A DNA stretch of 64,000 bases, taken from Nipponacmea schrenckii. Lineage: Eukaryota; Mollusca; Gastropoda; Lottiidae. A program made the translations under genes and the position numbers. The stretch lies in contig JAUJPP010000011.1 in assembly GCA_030562195.1 (NCBI GenBank), positions 9,362,001 through 9,426,000 of the forward strand, given 5' to 3'. The notes below the pieces were generated by a model. The model was not told where the DNA came from. It searched no databases and worked only from the letters and a program-made list of their open reading frames with translations. Of the stretch, positions 55,767 through 64,000 are shown piece by piece. Position 1 is the stretch's first letter. Each line of letters opens with the position of its first letter.

Positions 55767-56876
55767 GATAATAATGTGGGCGTATAAAAATTGTACCTTC
55801 TTTTCACCCATAAAAATTTCTGACGCAATTTGACTAAGTCAAGGGCAATAACTAGGAATTCATTGGTTAAAAAAAGTCATAAAATTCAAACTGGACTACC
55901 GTCTTATCAATTCCAAAGTCCATTAGACAATTGAAGCTTCTATTGTGTCTACAACAAATGAATTTTTACACAATTTTACTTAGTCAAGGGCAATTACTCA
56001 TAAACTATTCATCGAAAAATCTTCAAATTCGAAACCTTACCACCGCCTTATCAATTTAAATGCTCATACCAAGTTTCATTCATTCAAATCCATTGAAAAT
56101 TGTAGCTTCTTTTGCATCAACAATAAATTTTGATGTGATGTAACTTAGTCAAGGGCAATAACTCAAAAACATCGAAAAATCTTCAAATTTGAACTTGACC
56201 GCCGTCTTATCATTTCCGATGCTCACACCAAGTTTCATTAAAATCCATTGAAAATTGTAGCTTCTATTTTTTCTACAACTAATATAGAGCCAGGGGCAAT
56301 AACTAAAAAAAAAAAGTTTATCGAAAAATCGTCCAAATCGAACTTGACTACCGTCTTATCAAGTCCAAAGCTCATACCAAGTTTCATTAAAATTCAAAGA
56401 AAATTGAAGCTTCTATTGTTTCTACAACAAATATAGAGGCAGGTGCAATAACTTAAAAATCATGTATCAAAAAATCGTCCAAATCTAACTTGAATGCCGT
56501 CTTATCAATAACAATAAGATTTGACGTGATGTAACTAAGTCAAGGGCAATAAATAAAAAACTGTTCATCGAAAGTGACCGTCTTCTTATCAATTCCAATG
56601 CTCACACCAAGTTTAATTAACATCCATTGAAAATTGTAGCTTCCATTCTGTCTACAACAAATATTTAGGCAGGGGCAATAACCAAAAAACCCTTCATCGA
56701 GAATTCATCAAAACCGAACTTGACCACTGTCTTATCAATTCTAATGCTCACTAAGTTTTATACAAATCAATTGAAAAGTTTCTATTGTGTCTATGACAAA
56801 TGTTAACGGACGAACCGACGGACAGGGGCGACGACAATATACGTCCACATATTCATGTGGGCGTATAAAAATGAGA
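55767..56876 (-). mobile_element. MITE-like element with 160-type monomers inserted in the ALOG element's RT/RNase H gene
   Basis: Ends AATGTGGGCGTATAAAAATT at 55,773 and CATGTGGGCGTATAAAAATG at 56,855: the outer end and a head-to-tail repeat of it. Six to seven ~160-bp monomers are read best on the minus strand; on + they show AAGTCAAGGGCAATAACT, CGTCTTATCAATTCCAA and CCAAGTTTCATTAAAATCC. Confidence 0.75.
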
Positions 56877-57290
56877 ATAATTTCAGACACATGAGATTGT
56901 CAAAATCCATCAAGAAACCGCTCTTTATAGGGTCTACAAAGAATTCGAAAATGAGAACAGATACATTGAACAAGTTTTCAAGAACAAGGCCAATAAATCA
57001 TTAAATATATTTCGATTGGTCTGATTTTCAATAGGCTTCGTGGGTCATAACAGATACCCCACACTAAGCTTCGTCATAATTCACCAAGAAATCAGCTCCG
57101 TGCCAACAAAGAATTCACGAACAAGGGCAATATTTAATGTTGGGCGATTGGTTTGATTTGCTATAGGATTCATTCTTGGGAAATAACACTAGTTTCACTA
57201 GTCCGTCAAGAAACCAGCTGGTCTTCACGAAAATTGTGGACGGACAGACAGAGACGTATAAAAAACCAAAAGCTCACGTTCTCATATATT
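56877..57290 (-). repeat. 145-type monomers, about three
   Basis: + strand words AAAATCCATCAAGAAACCGC, GATTGGTCTGATTTTCAAT and AAGAACAAGGCCAATAAATC, spaced ~145 bases. Ends at GGACGGACAGACAGAGACGT, then ATAAAA. A T run (57,301-57,317) follows. Confidence 0.65.
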
Positions 57291-57471
57291 TACCTCCTAT
57301 TTTTTTTTTTTTTTTTTGGCGCCTACGGCAACGACTTTACATTTGAGGCAGTATGATTGAGACAAGTGGAGATAAAAGTAACACGGAATAATGCAGACAG
57401 ATATAGGTTTATTAGAGTTCATATATGAAAATCGAAATTTTATAAGGCTTTCCAACGTTGTTTTTATAATA

Positions 57472-60112
57472 TTACAAACAATTTGGTTCTTCGACGGGTA
57501 TACAAGCCAAGACAGAGACTTGGGGATTCGCTACAATTTGGTCGAAGCGTTTCTTATACAAAATACAGGTAGTACCCGAATGTCTAAAAGTTTGACATTC
57601 GGATGTTCCATCACAAAACTGTTTACAAGCATCAACAGAATTGGAAGCTGTATGTGCAAAGTTAAAAAGTAGTTGACATTCGCCGAAGAAGAAGATACCA
57701 CGAGTACAACCAGAAGTAGCAAAACATTTGGCATTACATTCAGCTTCAGTGTTGACGGGTAAACTTGCATTAACAAAGAGTCCATCAGTTGAAGTTTTTA
57801 CTTGATTCTCACATGAAGGTCTACAGTTCTTATCTAAAATGTCATAAATAAATATTATTACAGTTGGAAGGGGAGGGGGCATGTAGGGTGTAACGTGAAG
57901 TACCAATGAGGGATAAGGAAAGAGAGATAAGAATTTAGTGATTAAAAATAGAAAATATATAGAGGTGAATAGATGAATATTATCCTGTCATACCTGTATA
58001 TGACAACGAATTTCAATTCCAGAATATATTTGAACATATCTTACTGGCTTATATTCACATACACTTTAAAGTTCTCACTTTCTCCAGTCTTTTCTCGGGA
58101 GCTGTAATGCTCGGGAGCTAACCCGAGAATCCAGGATTCAATACAGGCAAAGGCCAGGATGAAGTTTCTGATTTTTCAACCGCGCAAAATTATTGCACCC
58201 TGTATGGCGTAGTCCGCCTTTATTAGCCCATTAGGTGTAAAAGAGTAAGACCTACAACTCATTCATTTCATTTCAAATTTCAGTCTTTGTTAAATAGATA
58301 AATAGTTTACGATATTATAACGTAGTAAATCACCTTGTAATATTTTAACCTCACAAAGAGTTAGAGAAAAGTGTGGTACTGTAACAAATATAAACTGTCC
58401 TTCTCTACATTCCTTTACAGAGTAAATATCTTGTGGTTCGGAACTTTTATCCGTATAACATACTTGACTTGATTCAAATGTACGCTGATCACATCCTCCA
58501 GCGCTGCTTAGTTTTATAGAGAATCCTTTCAATCTTTCCTTGACTGAAATTAAAAAGATTTTTTTAGCATATTTTCCTATTTAGGATATCAGTACGAAAA
58601 CCTTTAGACACACCTTAAAGAAATTAATTGGGGTGGAAATACTAGTTTCTTCTTAAACAATCCCTTCCCCATGATCAATCTTCGGAACTGTCATAAATTA
58701 TGTTAGTTAAATCCTATACTGATTTTTCTGGTAAATTGAGGATTCATCAAAAAACATCTCATCAGAAATTTTTTTTTTTTAAATAGCGTTTACAGGCTAG
58801 TAGTTCTTTAACGTATAGCGGTAGTGTACTTTCGTTTAATTCGATCAATTAACATTACGTTTGTTAAATTTTGAGAAGATAAAATTGATATAATATTCAA
58901 TATACACTTGTGCATTCTTTTTATTTTTCGAACTCAAAATTTATAGCTAATGGATCCGAAATTTCGAATAGTGCAAATTCTTTTCACAATAACAAAAATA
59001 CATAAAAGGTAATGCCTAAAAAGCCCCCCAAAAAGTTAATTCTTTTGTTCTCACTTTACTGCGCCCCACCTGCAGTAGTTGCAGCAACTATTAAACCTTT
59101 AGTAGGTCAAAGTTCATTGGCTATCAGCTAATACTTTAATGGAACTTTGGACTGGTCTTGAACGTGACCTAATTCATTTAGAGAATTAATTCTTTTATAT
59201 TTTTTTATTTTTATTATGTGCTTTTTCCAAGGATATATAACAAATGATTTTTAATTGAAAAAAAAAAGATTTTTATAAGATCAAAGTTTATTTTGCAATA
59301 TTTTCGCTTTTTGAAATTGTGTATGATGTATCAGATTTGCATCATAAATAAACATTTTGAATGTATAAATGTGTCAGTCCTTGAGTTAAAACAGGTAAAA
59401 AAGGAATTTGTACACACACACACATGATACATTTGCCCAGTTTGATTTGAAAATCAGTATTGTCAGCCTTTCAGTTCACTGGACGAGACCTAAGTGTCTA
59501 AGAAGGCTGGATTTTTCAGAGTTACTTGTAATTTTCAACACTAGCAGAGTCCCACTTTGTGCCACATGTGGCGTATTATTATTTTGAATTAATATGATCA
59601 ACATATAAAAGTTTAAAATTGATGTAATTTCCATCAATTAGTTTTATGGTATGGTTCAAGCCATTTTAATCGTCACGTAAAATACTTACATTCGTTTCTA
59701 TTATACAACTTAATAGTCTGAAATCGTTCAATTGACTTCAAGTTAACACACCACCATTTAGGATCAGACTGAGTATCAGTATGTGAACAGGATTTCAAAT
59801 GCCAAACTGGATTAGTATTACCGTCTACAGCATATGATGATATTCCCCATTCATATGTTGAACTTTGACTTGTTTCTTTACCCACTGCAATGTTCTCTAT
59901 CATTTGTAATATTTCTACTTCACAAAGAGTTAGATAAAGGTGTGGTACTGTAACAAATACATACTGTCCTTCATTACATTTATCTACAGTGTAACTATCT
60001 TGTGGTACGGAAGTCGTATCCGTGTAACATACTTTACTTGATTCAAATGTACTTTGATCACATCCTCCAGTGTTGCTTAGTTTTATAGAGAATCCTTTCA
60101 ATCTTTCCTTGA
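57472..60112 (-). CDS. Fucolectin-type lectin with PAN/apple-like C-terminus (3' part of gene)
   Basis: Three exons with GT/AG borders and matching phases: 60112-59690, 58543-58334 and 57833-57472. Exon 1 holds the C-terminal half of one lectin domain (ERLKGFSIKLSNTGGCDQST, FVTVPHLYLTLCEVEI) and the N-terminal half of the next (NIAVGKETSQSSTYEWGISS, AVDGNTNPVWHLKSCSHT, WWCVNLKSIERFQTIKLYNR). Exon 2 completes it. Exon 3 is Cys-rich (AECNAKCFATSGCTRGIFFF, ACKQFCDGTSECQTFRHSGT), PAN/apple-like, ending EEPNCL. Fucolectin (FTP/F5-8C-like) domains bind fucose and calcium on cell or microbial surfaces; the residues GxCSHT-like and the WW pair are conserved in form. AATAAA lies 60 bases 3' of the stop (57,408-57,413). 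Signal peptide and first half-domain exons must be upstream of 60,112 and are not found before the window ends; an extracellular role is inferred. Confidence 0.85.
58099..58277 (+). mobile_element. Decayed SINE copy in the lectin gene intron
   Basis: TCGGGAGCTAACCCGAGAAT, CAGGATTCAATACAGGCAAA (box B-like) and ATTAGCCCATTAGGTGTAAA, ending CATTTCATTTCA, match the family at 10,574 and 16,621 on the opposite strand. Confidence 0.65.
58660..59390. repeat. Duplicated non-coding segment, copy A (lectin intron)
   Basis: Words such as CCATGATCAATCTTCGGAAC, CAATATACACTTGTGCATTC, GATCCGAAATTTCGAATAGT and TTTGGACTGGTCTTGAACGT recur in the same order at 62,745-64,000. Copy A lacks the MITE found in copy B. 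Confidence 0.85.
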
Positions 60113-60429
60113 CTGAAATTTAAAAACAAAAAAACCAAATTAAGACATTTTCCTACATAGTATATCAATATGCTAGCCTTTTGACACATCTAAAAGAAAA
60201 CTTTTGGAGGTCGATGGAAAGCATAGTTTCTACAATTCAACAGTTACACAGTCGCATAGGATGATGAAAAATATATAAAATACGTTTTATTTTACATATT
60301 AACATATTTTCCTATTTTTGATATCACTATGAAAGATAATTCTCTACACTTCTAATAGTCGTACAACCGAATACGGGCTGTGAAAAAAAAATTTATAGCA
60401 CGGCATTTGGATCTACCCATCACATTGCA
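60113..60429. other. Unassigned spacer upstream of the lectin exon
   Basis: Part of the presumed upstream intron of the lectin gene. The words CTACATAGTATATCAATATG and TTTTGACACATC echo 58,575-58,620, a sign that the exon pair arose by duplication together with its intron edge. Confidence 0.4.
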
Positions 60430-60970
60430 TGCTCATCGTTACTTTCCTCCATTTGTTACAGAAATACGACTGCTTTGTCACTGCCTGTCTCCCCCTTTTC
60501 CTTGCCTTACGTCGACTTTAAGACGGTGATAAGGACTTTGGCAACGATGGCAGCAAAATTGGAATGCTGCAGAAACAAACAAACTTCATGCCACCAAGCC
60601 TCTCTTAGGGGATTGGCCATCCTCCTATTGTGCCAACAGGAGAAATGAAGTTGTTTTGTGTCGCTCTCGTCTTGGGAATACTCTTACCTGCTCAAGCGAG
60701 AGCGACACAAAACAACTTCATTTTTTCCGTGAGTACTGGCGGGTTCGCCTGACAGTGAAACACATTCTGATTGAGTGTACGTATCTCAAACCTATAAGAT
60801 CTCAGTACTACCGTGCTAGATCTTTGTTTCAGATGTTTGCACAAACTGCTCTTTATAAGAAGGTTGTCGCGTTTTTAAAACAGACTAATCTGTTTAATAA
60901 GAACACTATTATGGATATACTACTCCTTTCAATTCACATACAGGAATCTTTATCAAGCAATAAAAAATAA
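60430..60970 (+). pseudogene. I/Jockey-type LINE C-terminal fragment with an inserted hairpin
   Basis: The + strand reads NKLHATKPLLGDWPSSYCAN, RRNEVVLCRSRLGNT and, beyond a palindromic patch, LTVKHILIECTYLKPIRSQY plus a helical tail ending SSNKK. The GxWPSS...RRxEVVLxRLRxGHT...LTVxHILxEC order is the region after RNase H in I/Jockey-group LINEs. Upstream RNase H and RT are gone (stops from 60,520 back). The stretch expected between GHT and LTVKH is replaced by a 27-bp inverted copy of the preceding coding sequence (60,643-60,723). Inactive. Confidence 0.7.
60643..60723. repeat. Perfect 27-bp inverted repeat with 27-base loop
   Basis: AATGAAGTTGTTTTGTGTCG plus CTCTCG (left arm to 60,669) pairs perfectly with CGAGAG plus CGACACAAAACAACTTCATT (60,697-60,722), one more pair outside, and CTTG/CAAG inside after a one-base bulge. 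Confidence 0.95.
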
Positions 60971-61560
60971 TTATAAGGAAAAAATTCAAGAACAGGTTCA
61001 TGAACAGGGGCAATAACTCATAGAGTTTTCAATTGGTCAGATTTTTAATAGGCTTCAACATTGGGTGATTACAAATACTCAGCAAGTTTCGTCAAAATCC
61101 ATCAAGAAACCAGCTCTCTATCGTGTCCACAAAGAATTCAATAACAAGGGCAATAACTCATAGAAAATATTTTTGAGTGGTCTGATTTTTGATCGGATTC
61201 ATCCTTGATTGGTTACAAACACTCACACCAAGTTTCGTCAAAATCCATCAAGAAAAAAGCTCTCATATTGTGTCCACAAAGAATTCAAGAACAAGGGCAA
61301 TAACTCTTAGAGAATATTTTTCGATTGGTCTGATTTTTAATTGGATTCATCTTTAAGTGATAACAAACACTCACACTAAATTTCATTAAAATCCATCCAG
61401 AAACAAGCTCTCTATCGTGTCCACAAAGAATTCAAGAACAAAGGCAGACGCGTTTTTAAGAACAAGGGCAATAACTTATATTTAATATTTTCTGAGGTTC
61501 ATCCTTGGGTTATAACAATATAACGGACAGACAGAGGCGACGACTAATATAGCCCTAATC
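60971..61560 (-). repeat. 145-type tandem monomers, about four
   Basis: + strand words AAGGGCAATAACTCATAGA, GATTGGTCTGATTTTTAATA, CCAAGTTTCGTCAAAATCCA and CTCTATCGTGTCCACAAAGA repeat every ~145-150 bases. Confidence 0.78.
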
Positions 61561-62600
61561 GATGTAAAATTTAATTTAATTGCTTGTGAACACAATAGAG
61601 ACTACAGTTTTTGTCGGATTTGAATGAAACTTGCTGTGATCATTTATATTGATGAGATCTCGGACAAGTTCGAAATTGGCGATTTTTCGATGAACGGTTT
61701 TTTGAGTTATTGCACTTGACTTAGTAAAAACATGTCAAAATTGGCTTGTGAACGCGATAGAGACTACAGTTTTCATCGGATTTAAATGATACTTGCTGTG
61801 GTCATTTATATTGACGAGATCTCGGAAAAGTACGAAATTGGCGATTTTTCGATGAATAGTTTTTGAGTTATTGAACTTTACTTAGTAAAAATGCGTCAAA
61901 AATGGCTTGTGATCGCGATAGAGACTACAGTTTTCATCAGATTTAAATGAAACTTGATGAGATCATGGACAAGTTCGAAAATAGCGATTTTTCGATGAAC
62001 GGTTTTTGAGTAATTGCACTTGACTTATCGAAAACTCGTCAACATTGGCTTGTGAACGCGATAGAAAGCAGAGTTTTCATCAGATTTGAATGAAACTGGC
62101 TGTGATCATTTATATTGATGAGACCTTGGACAAGTTTGAAATTGGCGATTTTTCGATGAATGGTTTTTGAGTTATTGCACTTGACTTAGTCAAAACGCTT
62201 CAAAATTGAAATGAGATCACAATTTCCATTTGATTTGAATGAAATTTGGTGTTATCATTTATATTGATGAAATCTTGGACTAGTTTGATAGTGACGATTT
62301 TTGGGTGGACTTTTTCGAGTTATTAGCCTTGACTAAGTGAAATTGCGTCGAAATAGACTTGTGAACACGATAGAGACAACAGTTCATCTGATTTGAATGA
62401 AATTTGGTGTGATCATTGAAGTTGATGTCATCTTGGTCAAGGTCGAAATTGACGTTTCGATATACTGTTTTTGAGTTATTGCACTTGACTTTGTCAAAAC
62501 GCGGCTTGTGATTGCGATAGACAATACAGTTTTCATCTGATTTTAATGAAATTTGGTGTGAACATTTATATTGATGAGAACTTGGATTAGACTTAAATAA
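61561..62600 (+). repeat. 160-type tandem monomers, about six
   Basis: Period ~165: ATAGAGACTACAGTTTTC, TTGAATGAAACTTG, GATGAGATCTCGGACAAGTT, GGCGATTTTTCGATGAA. Orientation is opposite to the adjacent 145-type block. Confidence 0.78.
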
Positions 62601-62649
62601 TCTTAAAACGTGTACATAAAGATCCCTCGACGGTTGGGATTCTTTAAAG

Positions 62650-62960
62650 AAAAAGTAGGTTTATCCTGCTGTCCTGTCATAATATCCCTCAATGCACACT
62701 GCATGATTTGCCCCTCTATTTACCCATTATGTGCAGAACAACCCCTTCCCAATGATCAATCTCGGAAAATGTCATAAATCATGTTAGTCTTTTTAAATAG
62801 CCTTTACAGGCTAGTAGTTCTCTAGGCTAATGCCGCTGTCCTGGCAAAATTTCCCTCATTGCGCACTGCATGGCGTTGCCCGTCTTCATTAGCCCATAAG
62901 GTGCAGAAGAGTAGGACGTAAAACTCCATTCATTTCATTTCATTTCATTTCTCTAACATA
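62650..62960 (+). mobile_element. Two SINE 3' fragments in tandem surroundings
   Basis: GTTTATCCTGCTGTCCTGTC...TACCCATTATGTGCAGAA (62,655-62,745) and GGCTAATGCCGCTGTCCTGG...CATTAGCCCATAAGGTGCAG ending in TTCATTTCATTTCATTTC (62,823-62,955) match the tail half of the SINE. The second is the better preserved. Confidence 0.7.
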
Positions 62961-64000
62961 TAGTGGTAGTATAATTTCGTATTATACGATCAATTAACAT
63001 TACATGGATCGCATTGCTCGTCTTCATTTGTTAAATTTTAAGCAGATATAATTAATATAAAATTCAATATACACTTGTGCATTCTTTTTATTTTTAGAAC
63101 CAAAAATTTATAGCTAATGGATCCGAAATTTCGAATAGTGCAAATTCTTTTTAAAATAACAAACACATAGAGATGGTCATCCTAATACGCCCACATTTAT
63201 AATGGCAGCCAATTTGTCCGGGAGGTTGACAAAAATTATCAGTAAATGAAAGATTTTTCTTGAATTCTAATTCCACTTACAATTTCATCCAAATCCATCA
63301 TGAAAATAAGCTTTCTATCGTGTCCACAAAGAACCAATAACTCGGAGAAATTATTTTTGATTGGTCTGATTTTTTATAGGCTTCATCATTGGGTGATTAC
63401 AAAGACTCACACCAAGTTTCGTCAAAATCCATCAAGAAACCAGCTCTCTGTCGTTATTTTTCGATCGGTCTGATATTCAATAGGGTTCATCCTTGGGTTA
63501 GAACAAACACTCACACCAAGTTTCGTCAAAATCCATGAAGAATCCAGCTCTCTATCGTATCCAAAAACAATTCAAGAACAAGAGCAGTAACTCATAGAAA
63601 ATATTTTTCGATTGGTCTGATTTTTAATAGGCTTCAGCCTTGAGTTATTTTAATTAATTAATGTGTGTGCGTATAAAAATACATAAAAGGTAATGCCTAA
63701 AAAGCCCCAAAAAATCTGTAGTAGGTCATTGGCTATCAGGTAATACTTTAATAGAACTTTGGACTGGTCTTGAACGTGACCTAATTCATTTAGAGAATTA
63801 ATTCTTTATGTTTTTATTTTTATGATGTCCTTTTTCCAAGGATATATAACAAATGATTTTTAAATAAGAAAAAAGATTTTTAAAAAATCAAGAGTTTATT
63901 TTTCAATATTTTCGATTTTTGAAATTGTGTATGATGTATTAGATGAAGAACATTCAGATTTGCATCATAAATAAACATTTTGAATGTATAAATGTGTCAG
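62745..64000. repeat. Duplicated non-coding segment, copy B, split by a MITE
   Basis: 62,750-62,822, 62,945-63,165 and 63,677-64,000 correspond in order to copy A (58,660-59,390). A SINE piece (62,823) and a MITE (63,190-63,676) lie at points where copy A is uninterrupted. The match continues to the window end. Confidence 0.85.
63190..63676 (-). mobile_element. MITE-like element with 145-type monomers inserted in duplicated segment B
   Basis: Starts CCTAATACGCCCACATTTAT with AATGGCAGCC, ends TGTGTGCGTATAAAAATACA. Contains about three 145-type monomers (CCAAGTTTCGTCAAAATCCA twice). Absent from segment A, so it arrived after the duplication. Confidence 0.8.

Noticed and set aside
57391..57672. 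93-codon + ORF
   Set aside because: Antisense to the lectin's Cys-rich final exon.

Overview
This window is repeat-rich DNA from an invertebrate animal nuclear genome. It has spliced genes with GT/AG introns, long AT-rich introns, no bacterial-style operons, and copies of at least ten transposon families. A mollusc is the best guess, because of a STRA6-like gene, a fucolectin gene, and 145/160-bp repeat monomers resembling the bivalve BIV160/pearl type. That assignment is inference and no species is claimed.

Host genes. (1) A complete STRA6-like retinol transporter gene on + has 17 coding exons from 32,034 to 43,800. Its exon phases all fit and sum to 2,034 nt (677 codons plus stop). (2) The 3' part of a fucolectin-type secreted lectin gene on - (57,472-60,112) encodes lectin half-domain, lectin domain and PAN/apple-like end. 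(3) Two exons of a CYP3-like cytochrome P450 lie on - (16,984-17,698), with no heme-binding exon found.

Mobile elements from left to right: DIRS-type retrotransposon (1-2,697, -); transposase-like gene of the SDTCGGQN family (3,230-4,859, +) and the first exon of a relative (9,895-10,440, -); LINE fragment with a deleted catalytic box (7,050-7,990); nearly full-length Tx1/L1-like LINE (10,861-16,620, -) sitting inside a tRNA-derived SINE and itself split by a 465-bp MITE; another LINE tail (18,079-18,900); spliced Harbinger transposase (19,005-20,021); retroelement ORF1 (21,891-22,618); two Penelope-like remnants (23,940-24,950 and 26,990-28,740, the second with a GIY-YIG domain); a 1,500-bp TTAA-flanked Kolobok-like transposon with a THAP finger (30,365-31,864); Tc1 remnant in a STRA6 intron; a 1,045-bp long-armed inverted repeat (44,001-45,045); Ty3-type RNase H/integrase remnant (45,363-46,240); an ALOG-domain tyrosine-recombinase retroelement (52,345-55,766); and many MITE-like units with CGCCCAC ends that carry 145- and 160-bp tandem repeats.

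Most notable: the ALOG-recombinase element with its recombinase upstream of RT; a STRA6 intron filled with copies of its own 3' splice site plus a decayed duplicate exon; the LINE flanked by ~220-230-bp target duplications of a SINE; an A-to-G biased tandem repeat copy; and a 27-bp perfect hairpin overwriting part of a LINE reading frame. All retroelement genes seen here are broken. The host STRA6 gene appears intact.
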